Shown here: one piece after another, positions 1 through 14,100 of the stretch
How the letters are laid out: the number at the start of each line of letters is the position of its first letter
Position numbering within the stretch: position 1 is the stretch's first letter
Assembly (NCBI GenBank): GCA_030374765.1
Contig: JARGXX010000105.1
Location: 496,001-560,000 of the forward strand
DNA: 64,000 bases
Origin: Agarophyton chilense
Lineage: Eukaryota > Rhodophyta > Florideophyceae > Gracilariales > Gracilariaceae
Reading direction: 5' to 3'
Position numbers and translations under genes: made by a program
The notes under the pieces: model-generated
Database searches by the model: none
The model's input: the letters and a program-made list of their open reading frames with translations, nothing else
Told to the model about the DNA's origin: nothing

Positions 1-4423
<4,423 letters not shown>

Positions 4424-5536
4424 TGTGAACAAAGGTAGGGATATCTGAGAAAGCGGCGGCAACGACGCTCAGAGGTTTGAACAACCTTCGGAGGGAACTG
4501 ACTTTACGCAGCGCGTTCTGAGAGGAGCGCGGATGAGGGTGCGAAGAAAAGATTTGGCGCAGTGCACAAAGCCGGAAACGGGGGACGGGGGGGAGGGTCG
4601 GGGGTGAATGGGGGGTGTTGACAGATGCGGTGGCTGTTGGTGGAAGCCGAGGGACAGAGGGTGGGGGAGAGGTCAGCGAAAGGCTTCAAGTACGCGTGTG
4701 ACTGGCGCTGGACGTTGGCAACAGCGAAAAAAATTGTTTGGTGAGGTGCTTACACGACACTACAGTAAAGCGCGCAATACAGCAAAAAGGCAAAAGCTTG
4801 GAAACTTCGAGTGCGTTTCGGTGCGGGAGAGGCAAGCAAATGCTCACACAGCGCACACGCAACCAAAAGTGGCGCTGAGTTGCTCTGCGATACAGCGGCC
4901 CGAGCGGGCCGCGCGCAATGGGGCCATGTGTGTCTTTCGCGACCAAGTCCATCGCTTTATATGCGCGTATTGGGCGATAAGTGGTCCCCGGCCCGGCGGC
5001 GGACAATGACCTGGGGCAGCCGAGGTGCGTAGGCGTAACATGTGCCCATCCGCTGTTTCTTCGCCCATTTCACAATGCGGTGAGCATTCGTCCCCTCGCG
5101 GTTGCAGCGAAACACTCAGTCGTCAGCGCGAAGGGGCGGCATCCACTGGCGGGACCGTTCTCGATGAATGAGTGCTCGTTTCATCTTGGGAGACCAGGCA
5201 GAGTGGCCCGTCCGCTACTGCTTTGGCGTCCTTGCCCGCACTTTCGGTTAAGACTGAGACCGACAGAGCGCCCTCGCAATGGTTACGACTCATAATATAT
5301 CATATAGGTCTGCATTTATACATTCTTCAATTACGCGCAAAGTCGTCATTCTACCCGTCCGAAGCCTACCTTGGTAACAACATTTTAGTCATTTACTAAA
5401 CGCAACTCTCTAGATGGTTTAGTCGTCATGTACTGAAAGGATGTGCTTCACACCCCCAGTACTCACCCTTTTGCACGACATCTTTAATGCTTCATAAAAC
5501 AGGCGGAAGCAACGTTCAGAGATTTACATAGTCGTC
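4424..5536. promoter_or_regulatory. GC-rich intergenic region, probable UBE2D promoter, with G-run cluster
   Basis: No credible gene. The segment nearest the UBE2D start is rich in CpG. On the plus strand, at about 4578-4617, it carries five separate runs of four or more G (G-quadruplex-like), some 155-195 bases upstream of the UBE2D ATG. Frames in this stretch (such as 4608-5009) are compositional. The promoter assignment is inferred from position only. The part near 5400-5536 would be the 3' flank of the Rab gene. Confidence 0.35.
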
Positions 5537-6295
5537 TCAACACTCGCATTTAGACTTTTTCTCATGTAACCACATGTTGTCTGTTACCCGTACTGTTTCC
5601 ATTTGTTGAGCTAAAGACTCTATACCGCTTACGCTACTTTTTTTCGCATGGGTGGAAAAACAAGCCGAGGGTGTCAGATCGTCATTCGTGTGGCCTGCAC
5701 GTGAAAACGAACGCAAATGTTAGGTGGAAAAGCGCACAGTAACGTACTTGCTTTCGAAAATTTCCTTGGAGATTGTTGCAAACGCCTCGAACACATTCTC
5801 TGCTGTCTTCGCAGAAGTCTCGATGTAGCTCATACCATATTTCCTTGCCAGAGCCTCAGCCTCTTCCTGCTGTACTTCTCGTTCATCTTCCAGGTCACAT
5901 TTATTCCCAATTAGCAACATGCGAACAGGTGAGCTGGAGTTATTTTCGATCTCTTCAATCCACGACCCTTCAACACTTTGAAAGCTCTTTTCATCCGTTA
6001 TATCGAAGACAATGCCTACTCCATGCGCACCTCTGTAATATGCCGCGGCGATTGTCCGAAAGCGTTCTTGGCCAGCAGAGTCCCATATTTGAAGTTTCAC
6101 TCTCTTGTCTTCAATTCCTATAGTGCGTATTTTGAAGTCCACCCCAATTGTACTAGTTTGACAGTCTTCGTATGTAGAATCTGCAAAACGTGTTAGCACA
6201 CAGGATTTTCCAACTCCCGAATCTCCGATAAGGAGCAGCTTGTAAAGATAATGGTACTCCACTGAAGCTTCTGCAGGCATTACAACGTTTGTCAT
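5537..6295 (-). CDS. Rab-family small GTPase (Rab1/Rab8-like)
   Basis: Vesicle-traffic GTPase. Exon 1 (5748-6295) starts at the ATG of MTNVVMPAEAS and carries all nucleotide motifs: GDSGVGKS (P-loop), TIGVDFKIRTI (switch I), WDSAGQERFR (switch II), NKCDLE and ETSAK. The usual DTAGQ is DSAGQ here. Without splicing the frame ends at 5720 with no C-terminal cysteine. At 5747 there is a good donor (gtacgt). About 200 bases further on, a frame ends KKSKCEC-stop at 5537-5557, a CXC geranylgeranylation motif, so I place the last exon there. Its acceptor is not settled: AGs at roughly 5630-5655 are frame-compatible but weak. The core call is firm and the last exon is an inference. Rab subclass assignment needs a tree. 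Confidence 0.88.
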
Positions 6296-8092
6296 CGTCG
6301 CGCCTCGAGAACAACAACTCTCATCATACTGCTTCAAGCTACGAAGAACCTAATTGCAACTCTTTTGCCTTTCCCGCTATGTCAGCAAACAGGGAACCGT
6401 TTAAAAGGTCGCTCACTTGCTCATGTCAGCTTGATATTTAACCTTTGATTTCGAGAGTCTTTTCGAGGTCCTAGCATGTCTGATCGCCTTGGCGCCAAAA
6501 CTTCTCACCAAAGCTCCGTTGAGATTTCGACAAGAAATATAAGTGCTACATCAATCCACGTTTTTAACGTGAGACATGTTGACAGGCAGCATGTTGAAGT
6601 CATGCCGCTTACAAACAGGTTCTTTCTTAGAATAGTCTAGAGCACCGATGGCGACCAGGAATCGGGACAAGGCAAAAACAAGTCTTTCTTTTAAATAGCC
6701 TTCTTACTCTAATGAGCCCTAGTACAACATCGAAGATCTTATATGAAGTCATGTGGAACAACAGCACTGCTGCCCGCGCTCAAAAAAACGAAATAGCTGC
6801 AATTCCCACTACATGAAGACTATTCGCCATTAATCTATACCTACTTTGTTAGGTTCTTCTACTTTTCCCACTCCGAGGCGCATCATGATGCAGAAACCTC
6901 AGCTTTATGGCCACAATGTTGCCTGGTATTTGAGCTTCATGAAGAGAAGATATCCCAAAATTGAAAAATGTTCTAGCCATAAGATGATGGTTAGAGAGGA
7001 GAACAATTCTAGAATCCCTTTTCAGGCGTTCTTTAAACTTCGCTGAATAACCGGTTCCAAGGATTTCCTGAAGTAAAATACCTTCCAAGTCTTCGTGTGT
7101 ATCTCTGCTACTCTCACCCCCATGGAGCAGAAGGGTACAGTTCCATTCTTTTTACAAGTACTTTAAAAACGTCTTTAGAAATACTCTTAGCACCAGTTTC
7201 ACGCTTGGCTTTCTGTTTCTAGAACATATACTCTATCCAGATTCGAAAGACGTAATGTACCCAGCGCCAGTGGGCCTTGAACCAAAGGTTCGAGGTAAAT
7301 ACCGCAACAGCTTTTCGAACCAGTCCACATCCGTGAGAGTTAGAGAGAAACTTCTGCTCGGCAGAAACTTCTTTGTTGCAGAATAATCAAGAAAACTCAA
7401 CAATGACACTGCATGAGAAACTCATCGTGATTCAATAACGCCCACATGCCACAAAACAGATATTTGAATGTAGGCGCAAAAGTACTACATACGCCAGCAC
7501 TCACTCCATAAATAGCTCCGCTCTTCCATTTTTCATGGCCAGGGAAGAGAACGCTTCGTCTTCACACATGAGGCTGCATAAGCTCGAGCTTTTAACGCAA
7601 CGAAGGTGTTTCCAATGGGCCAAAGTGAAAATAAAGGCCAAGGTTCAACACTGTGCTCGCATTATTGTGAAATTCACAGGTCTACTTCCGTTATTTTCAC
7701 TTTCTCCTCACGAATAGAGAGGGATGCAAACGTTCTCCTCAACTTACCAATCTTGCAATCTATCTGCCCATAGTTCTAGGAAAGTTAAAACATGCATGAA
7801 TTGTTCCCAATGCTCTTGGATAGCGCGGACAAGCCACATCGAAAGTCAATAACGGTATCGACGCAGATAGTCCACTAACAACTACGTCGAAAGAATATAT
7901 ATAGTTTCTTCTTCCGATTCATGCCCAGTGGTGGGTGGACCAAACGCTCTCCAATTTAGTGGGTCATAGCTTTAGACGCAATTCTAACCGGCACATTCAT
8001 TTCGGTTGTCATTCATTTTCGTGGCGCTTAAGAATAATCCTAGAATTAAGTTTGCAGGATTCTCGTGTTCTATCGTCAAATCGGGGAGAAAC
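6296..8092. other. Region without a supported gene
   Basis: About 1.8 kb between the Rab gene (leftward) and the unknown gene at 8093 (rightward), so it should contain both promoters. No frame with a recognisable domain, no tRNA-like fold and no repeat was noticed. Confidence 0.45.
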
Positions 8093-8941
8093 ATGCCCAA
8101 GCGAATGGAAAACCAATTGGATTCATCAAACAGTGTTCAGGCAGTGGGAAATGGTTTGAAAGAAGATTCTCGTATCCTCTCTGATGAAGAATACGAGGAC
8201 GAAAAGTCAGATGGGTACGATGACGATGATGAGTCAGACAGGTATGATACGAGCGGAAGCGCGTCGATCATTGATTCTCCACGACGGCGAAAAAAAGAAT
8301 TGAAACTAATACACAGGATGGAAGCATCGCTCTCGCATAAAAGCAGCAAACTTTTTCGAATGATATCTCGCGGCCAAAGTGCAACTCACGTCGATCATAG
8401 CAATACGGAACTGAGGCATCAACCTCGTCCAAAACCATTCCGCAAACCAAAACGAATACTAAAGAGAATTTCTCATACATCACAACCACGTAAAGAAGAA
8501 ACATCCAGTCACCCAACAGGTCCATTGTCAGATACAACTATTCGACGCTATCCGGATGGCCGTTTTTCACGAAGCCAGTCAAGCGAAGAAGCGATTTCTC
8601 ACGAGCTTAAGGAGAGCAGACATATGTTATGGAGTTCTAGCGGACGAGTTCGGCGATCTCGTCCTCGAAGTGCAAGTTTGGATATCACTAGATTGCATGG
8701 ACGCAGCCAACCCCGCATGATAAAAAGCCGAACGTGGGAAGAAGACAGACTCACAGATCCGGGCGAAACTGAGGGTGAGCTAGATGGTTTCTTTCGCTTT
8801 GTGAATTCATTTTTGCGTGAATCATGGCAGTTTCTGAGAAGAGTTCCTGGGGTACTCTTTCAAGTTCCAGTAGTGACGATCCGATTTCTCGAGAATATGC
8901 TCCCTTGCTTTGGGCGTCCTCGAAATCTCGTAACTAATTAA
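8093..8941 (+). CDS. Unknown Ser/Arg-rich protein
   Basis: Single-exon frame of 282 codons from the first ATG (MPKRMENQ) to TAA. The frame is open for another 29 codons upstream but only with a TTG, so an upstream exon cannot be excluded; a possible acceptor, tttgcag, lies near 8058. Visible parts are an acidic stretch with runs of Asp and Glu near residues 25-50, a long basic middle rich in Ser, Arg and Lys with RRR and RSRPRSAS blocks, and a less polar C-terminus (about 235-282) with FFRFVNSFLRE and FLRRVPGVLFQ that could form amphipathic helices. I recognise no domain. Composition suggests a disordered, possibly phosphorylated or nucleic-acid-binding protein, but this is weak inference. 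Confidence 0.55.
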   Translation: MPKRMENQLDSSNSVQAVGNGLKEDSRILSDEEYEDEKSDGYDDDDESDRYDTSGSASIIDSPRRRKKELKLIHRMEASLSHKSSKLFRMISRGQSATHVDHSNTELRHQPRPKPFRKPKRILKRISHTSQPRKEETSSHPTGPLSDTTIRRYPDGRFSRSQSSEEAISHELKESRHMLWSSSGRVRRSRPRSASLDITRLHGRSQPRMIKSRTWEEDRLTDPGETEGELDGFFRFVNSFLRESWQFLRRVPGVLFQVPVVTIRFLENMLPCFGRPRNLVTN

Positions 8942-9139
8942 TAGCAGTTGGGCACAGGGCGCCGATTGGGTAGACAGGGGAATCTTGCTTTCGTGATGTA
9001 CCCTCATGTCAGCGAACAATCGCATTGTGAGCCTTTGTTTTGCTCTTCTGAGCACGGAAATGGCAGTGGGTGTATGTGGCAGAGCTCGTAAAACACATCA
9101 AGTTATGCCAACAAATGGAGCATACAACGTGCACGTACT

Positions 9140-10617
9140 TTATTGTGCGCTCTCCATCTTCACAGAAACTTGCAGAGATCTGTAGAGATCTGCAACTTCA
9201 CGAATCCTGTTTCAAAAATGGGACACAGCAAAATGTAATACATTAGGTTGGTGCTCAGTATTTTGTTAGCAAATTTCTTCTTCGCATGACTTCTCAAGCA
9301 GTGCAAACTGTTTTCTTACCTGCAGTATCCCATACAAAATTCTTGAACCTCCACTAGAAGGTCTTGCAAGTCTATGTTTCTGTTCTTGATAAGGCGCTTA
9401 AGAAACACGGAAAAAGAACGAACGCTTCGATCCTGGGCGGGCTTATCTGGTATATCACCGCAAGACCGCATGCAGTTACTTATGTAAGTATGCATGAAAT
9501 CCCTCGGCAATTGGACAGTGTTTGAAAGTCGGCTCACGATATCCATCGATTGAAGATTCATGTCCATATTAACGAGCGCATCAAGGTACTTTGGCATCTG
9601 CGTGGAAGACATCAAGTTCAGAAGGATTTCTGTAGCAAGTGACGCATTGTTGTTCACGAGTTCTGGTAATTTCTGCGGCGTAATTCCGCAGAGATGAACA
9701 AGCTTCGGATCATCATTGAGCATTCGGCGAACTTTCATCCGCTGAGCCTCTGGTATTGGGCTTTTTATAGCCTTTGAGATGATCTCTCGTAGTTCGGCTC
9801 CACGCTCATCTTTCATTCCCATTTCCGGATCCCATATAATCTCATGTAGAGGTTCCGGGTCAATCCAACGCAACTCTTTGCTTTCCAATTCTATTGGGAG
9901 GAATGGCGGAGGTATACGAACAAAGGACGGACTAAAGTCTTCTAATGCAACGACAGAACCCAGCTCGTTAACAAGTTGACCAGAATCTAAATTTACAAAA
10001 AGATCTGGATCCGGGACAACAGCACTGACGGGTTTCAAACCGTACGAAGTATCTGGTGTTTCAGGATGCCGTGTAGCCCACATGTGGCGCAAAGAAGAAA
10101 TGTTCGGCGTCGCCGCAGAAGCACCACTGCGAATAGCGTCTTCTAGTGCCCCATATAGCGCAACTGCTGCGGTTTTTGCAATCTCACCGTCTGTGGGAAG
10201 ATCGCCACCACTCGACTGTGAGCGATGGTCTTCCGACAGACGGAGTAAATGACTGAGGAAAAGTTGTTCCGAGGCATAAGGATTTGTGTCGCTCATGAGC
10301 TCAAAAAGTATTATTGACAAGGGACTTGCGATTAAGCGCTCCAAGACAGACGTAGGAGATGAGGAAGGAGCAGAACGGGCAGCAATCATATCATATAGCA
10401 CAAAAATGGCGACTAACCGTTGAGAGGGGTTCGGAAGCAGGTCATCTTGAAGGAGGGCAGCAATTGAAGCACCCACTGCGGTAGTCGAAAAGCTAGCGCA
10501 AGGAGATTGCCATAATCGACGCGAAAGATCACCGAGAGGGGAATTAACGCTTTCCAGAACGCTGATCAGAGAAGCAAAAGCCTGCTTCGAAAGCCGTACA
10601 GGAAGTGGGGGTTTCAT
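9140..10617 (-). CDS. CNOT11: CCR4-NOT complex subunit 11
   Basis: Subunit of the CCR4-NOT mRNA deadenylase that pairs with CNOT10. Exon 1 (9320-10617) and exon 2 (9140-9206) are joined across a 113-base intron with donor gtaaga and acceptor aaacag; the junction restores the family's CRIREVADLYRSL, matching human ..SRIREAAGLFRLL. The C-terminal DUF2363-type region is clear: ITPQKLPELVNNN, LDALVNMDMNLQSMDIV, FMHTYISNCM and NIDLQDLLVEVQEFC. An upstream conserved block, FVRIPPPFLPIE..ELRWIDPEP, precedes it. Predicted length is 454 residues against about 510 in human. The frame stays open to an ATG at 10809, but the family-like part begins with MKPPLPVRLSKQAF at 10617. A Tc1-like transposon ends at 10869, about 250 bases upstream of this start. 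Confidence 0.92.
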
Positions 10618-10868
10618 GGTATGCTTCGTTGACCCCAAGCACATGTGATAAAAGAGATATGGTCGGTTAGAATAGTTCGGGAGCGCATCGAAAGCTGGCT
10701 TTTGCCGTCTGGTGCGCTCTATACCAGATAAGGTGACGAATTTCGGGCGTGTTGGGCCATTCGAAGGGGCAAGGGCGAGAGCCGGAATAGGAAACAGTGT
10801 TGTCATCATGCACACGTGTCACATTGGATTTCGGATTCACAGCGTTCGTGTTTGCGAATTGATCGCTG

Positions 10869-11000
10869 CAGTGCGTTTCAAAAACATATCCCTTTACAAA
10901 AACTGCGCCAAAAAGGCATTTCACGTACTGTAGAGCACATTTCACAACAAATAAAAACCACTAAGTCAATAACACTGTTTCAAAAGTATATCCTTTATAC
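10869..11000 (+). repeat. Left terminal and subterminal repeats of Tc1-like element
   Basis: Outer copy at 10869-10893 (cagtgcgtttcaaaaacata then tccc) and inner copy at about 10973-10998 (cactgtttcaaaagtatat then cctt). Both face inwards and share TTTCAAAA-TATCC. Such doubled repeats serve as two transposase-binding sites in IR/DR-type Tc1 elements. Confidence 0.8.
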
Positions 11001-11016
11001 AATCATTCGCTCAATT

Positions 11017-12012
11017 ATGGCTCGTGGCGCACCTCTCACACGCTCTGAACAGCTGGAAATCATGGAATTAGTAGGTCAGGGTATGATTCCAGCAGATATA
11101 GTCCGAAAACTCAAGCGCAGCCCAAAAACAATCAGCAACTTCATCAAAAACCCCGCTGCATACGGAACAAAGCGTTCAACCGGCCGTCCAACGGCACTAT
11201 CCCCGGCCGATAAGCGTGGAATTAAGCGAGAACTATGCCGCAACACTTCATCTTGCGGGAAAATTGTCAAAAATCTAAATTTGCCTCTATCACGATCTAC
11301 AATATGGCGTGAAGTCAACCGTCAAAATTTGTTCAAGTACACAAAAATGAGGAAAACTTTTTTTTTAAAAGATAATCACAAGAAAAATCGAGTTGAATGG
11401 TGTGCTCAAAAGGCTTATTGGAAAACGGAATGGAATAATGTTATCTTTTCCGACGAAAAAAAGTTTAACCTTGATGGTCCAGATTGCTATAAATTTTATT
11501 GGCATGATCTACGAAAAGAAAAGAAGGAATTTGTGACTAGGCATTCAGGAGGCGCATCAGTAATGGTTTGGGCTGGAATCTACACGAAAGGAGCAACTGA
11601 TATGGCTTTTGTTGAAACTACAATGAACTCTGAGAAGTATGCTGAGGTTCTAGAAAACTATCTTTTACCTTTTTCATACTGTATGCACGGAGAAGAATTC
11701 ATTTTCCAGCAAGATAATGTACCTGTGCATAAGTCTAATTCTATGAAACAGTGGTTCAATAGTCTAAATATGTCGGTTATGGAATGGCCTGCGCGCTCTC
11801 CTGACCTCAACCCTATCGAAAACATTTGGGGAATGTTGGCCCGAATGGTTTATGGGCAAGGAAGGCAGTTTGATACAGTTTTTGATTTGAAAAATTGTAT
11901 CAAAGATTGCTGTGAAAAGATTGACTGTAATGCTATCAATCCTTTTATAGAATCAATGCCAAAGCGTTGTATAAGTGTTATACAGGCTAGAGGAGCAAAA
12001 ATAAACTACTGA
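11017..12012 (+). CDS. Tc1-family transposase (DD34E)
   Basis: Cut-and-paste transposase of 331 residues starting at MARGAPLTRSEQLEIMEL. The N-terminus has paired helix-turn-helix regions (about 1-110) with GRPTALSPADKRGI between them. The catalytic triad is visible: Asp in FSDEKKFNLDGPD, Asp in FQQDNVPVHKS and Glu in RSPDLNPIENIWG, with 34 residues between the second and third. WHD, SVMVWAGI and the C-terminal PKRCISVIQARG are typical of the family. The frame has no stop or shift. The open frame extends upstream into the terminal repeat without an ATG, so 11017 is the start. Possibly still functional, judged only from the intact frame. Confidence 0.95.
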   Translation: MARGAPLTRSEQLEIMELVGQGMIPADIVRKLKRSPKTISNFIKNPAAYGTKRSTGRPTALSPADKRGIKRELCRNTSSCGKIVKNLNLPLSRSTIWREVNRQNLFKYTKMRKTFFLKDNHKKNRVEWCAQKAYWKTEWNNVIFSDEKKFNLDGPDCYKFYWHDLRKEKKEFVTRHSGGASVMVWAGIYTKGATDMAFVETTMNSEKYAEVLENYLLPFSYCMHGEEFIFQQDNVPVHKSNSMKQWFNSLNMSVMEWPARSPDLNPIENIWGMLARMVYGQGRQFDTVFDLKNCIKDCCEKIDCNAINPFIESMPKRCISVIQARGAKINY

Positions 12013-12040
12013 ACTCGCGTTAGAATAAAAAGGATGCAAT

Positions 12041-12167
12041 AAAGGTTATGATTTTGAAACAGTTTTTTTACTTGAAAATTTTTTCACACTGATTTTGTTA
12101 GTTGTACTGTAGCCAAAACGTCGATTTTTGGAAAATTTGAGCGAGGGATATGATTTTGAAACAGACT
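12041..12167 (-). repeat. Right terminal and subterminal repeats of Tc1-like element
   Basis: Inner copy at about 12041-12061 (aaaggttatgattttgaaac) and outer copy at 12143-12167 (agggatatgattttgaaaca then gactt), both inverted with respect to the left pair. The outer copy abuts TA at 12168-12169. Confidence 0.8.
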
Positions 12168-12420
12168 TTACATACGAACGTAGTGATATCAGTGATGTTG
12201 GTGGCAGAAAGTACCGTCATTGAGCACTCAGTGTTTCACGCTGGTTTAATCGAGAACTGGTTTTATGAAGGAGAGCGGTTACGGGCTGCGATTGCTACAC
12301 TGTACTAGCGGGTCAATCAACCAAACTGACCAGTTCAGCATCCATATGTCGGAAGTAGAGAACATGGATTTCCACAAGACCACGCTAGCCTCAGAATCAC
12401 AACTATGTGCGGAAACCCAA

Positions 12421-13071
12421 CTAGCCACCTGATTTTCGATTGGAGGCGTCGCGAAGACGAAGAAGTGAACCGGCGAGACGAAGAAGTGGCAACGTAATGG
12501 CCGGTACCTTGATAGGTGTCTCTGAATACTCCCAAGCTTCTGAAATGAGAAACTCACCATTTCGCTCAACTATATTATACATGGAAAGGCCTCTGCTGAA
12601 AGGTAATGGCGTACCTTCTGATGTCTCGACATGCCACCTTGCGCCTGCTCTATCTGCACCGGCGACAATATCATCGACCACAAACAGAAAGGATGAAGGA
12701 AGAACGTTCTCAAATTTGGAGAAATGAGCCATAATTGCTTCCTTTCCTATGCACGGTTTGGGAAACGATCCGTCGTGGTACACGGCATCATCTGTGAAGC
12801 ATGAGACGACTGTCGAGTACTTTTTTGTCGATGTCAAACTCCAAAACTTGCGAATTAGCTGTTCAGTCTTGACGACAGCAGCGGGCTCCTTTGGAAGCTC
12901 TGCACGCAATGCTCGTCGATGGGGTGCCGTGAAAACTTTCCGTCGCGAAGGAGTTTGTGTCGTCTTGCATGCAGGAAGAAACCCACCGGTAACATGTAGA
13001 ATTGGTTTGCTGGGCGAGCTGAAGGCCATTGGTGAAGATTTGGATAGCGGGGAGTCGATTTGCGTAAACAT
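12421..13071 (-). CDS. SnoaL/NTF2-like domain protein, probably plastid-targeted
   Basis: 216 residues from the ATG at 13071; an alternative start at 13029 (MAFSSPSKPILHVTG) looks like a better presequence start. The first 55-60 residues are Ser/Thr/Arg/Pro-rich and lack acidic residues until RALRAELPKE, consistent with an organelle transit peptide. The rest fits an NTF2-like cone fold of the SnoaL type: IRKFWSLTSTKKYSTVVSCF, DDAVYHDGSFPKPCIG, GKEAIMAHFSKF, GARWHVE and FSRGLSMYNIV. Members of this superfamily include cyclases, epoxide hydrolases and many plastid proteins of unknown role; no catalytic assignment is possible here. Domain assignment is by pattern and target compartment is inference. 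Confidence 0.75.
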   Translation of the reverse strand: MFTQIDSPLSKSSPMAFSSPSKPILHVTGGFLPACKTTQTPSRRKVFTAPHRRALRAELPKEPAAVVKTEQLIRKFWSLTSTKKYSTVVSCFTDDAVYHDGSFPKPCIGKEAIMAHFSKFENVLPSSFLFVVDDIVAGADRAGARWHVETSEGTPLPFSRGLSMYNIVERNGEFLISEAWEYSETPIKVPAITLPLLRLAGSLLRLRDASNRKSGG

Positions 13072-14100
13072 CCAGTGTGTCTATAGAAGAATGTGCCACT
13101 CGCACTTGTACATATGCATGCTACTTTCTGGATTCACGACGGATAAGGGTTATGTTTGGGGTAACTCATTCACTGATACGTCATAGGAGTCTGAGATGAC
13201 CCGGCGAGCCCCACAACCGCTGTTGTTGCGAAGAGGAATAGATATAAGTTTGCGGTGAGCCGACCTACCACACACTAAAATGCATGCCGAGGGAAAGAAC
13301 GTATGAAGCTTTCCTGTCTGGCGATGCGTTGTATCTCAACCACGTTTGACAAATTGCAGCTTGCATTTCGGTTGAACAGGCTGGCTGTGTGTTGTGATTG
13401 GGCGATGCACTGACTCCCGCGGCGGCACCAATGGGAGCGACGTGCACGCCGATTCGTCCGCATCATCATCGCCACACGCAGTAGATACCGTCGTACAAAG
13501 CCTACAACGAACCGTCTTCACAACAGTTCTAGTGATTCCGTGAGCTGTTTCGCAGAGCGCAAGCATTTCCCTATCGCGAAGCATTCCGCAGCGTCCTCGG
13601 GCTCACACCTTGCGCTAAAATCGATTTCGTGTGCCAATTTCTTTCAACGACCCCTAGCTAGCTACAGCATTTATCAGCGAAAGCAAGTGTTTACAAATCA
13701 CTCCACATATGGTATGATCCACTTGATCTAAACACCACCAGAACAAATCGGTGCTCTGTGCTGACTACTCACGAATACTCTGTCTCTGTCAAATCCTCCA
13801 CTTCTGACATGGCAATATCTTTCACAGGTTGTTTCAGAAATCGTCGCAGCGACCATGATCGCTGTCTACGGTCTCAGAAACAGTTACCGCATTGTTTTAA
13901 GAGCAGAGCGCCTTGTCCGTCGCAAAATGTATGTGTCGGATTTACGTCTCCTGACCTTGAGTTCGCACTTGATTTCCACGTTGAACTGACAACGAAACTA
14001 AATTCCACCAAGTCGGCGCCCCGCTCCTATCATTGAAGGATATCATACCTTTCCGCGCTTCTTCATCCGTAAGGTTTTCCGCGCGGGCTTGGTCATTGCT
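13072..14100. other. Intergenic region, probable divergent promoters
   Basis: Lies between a leftward gene (13071) and a rightward one (14101). Frames inside (for example 13758-14036) start with GTG or TTG and show no domain. Nothing else was recognised. Confidence 0.4.

Larger units (their letters stand above)
10869..12167 (+). mobile_element. Tc1-like DNA transposon, nearly intact
   Basis: About 1.3 kb bounded by inverted ends: left CAGTGCGTTTCAAAAACATA and right, read inwards from 12167, AAGTCTGTTTCAAAATCATA. Both contain the common core GTTTCAAAA-CATATCC. The right end is followed by TA, the Tc1 target; the left end is preceded by TG instead of TA, so one copy of the TA is mutated. A second, subterminal copy of the core lies about 105 bases inside each end, giving paired repeats like the IR/DR group of Tc1 elements. 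It encodes one uninterrupted transposase with a complete DD34E triad. Insertion is immediately upstream of CNOT11 and oriented away from it. Confidence 0.92.

Noticed and set aside
7259-7310. T-loop-like phrase (aaggttcgaggt)
   Set aside because: No acceptor stem or anticodon arm could be folded around it, so not called a tRNA.
12749-13186. 145-codon plus frame opposite the SnoaL-like gene
   Set aside because: Antisense shadow of a gene with clear domain content.
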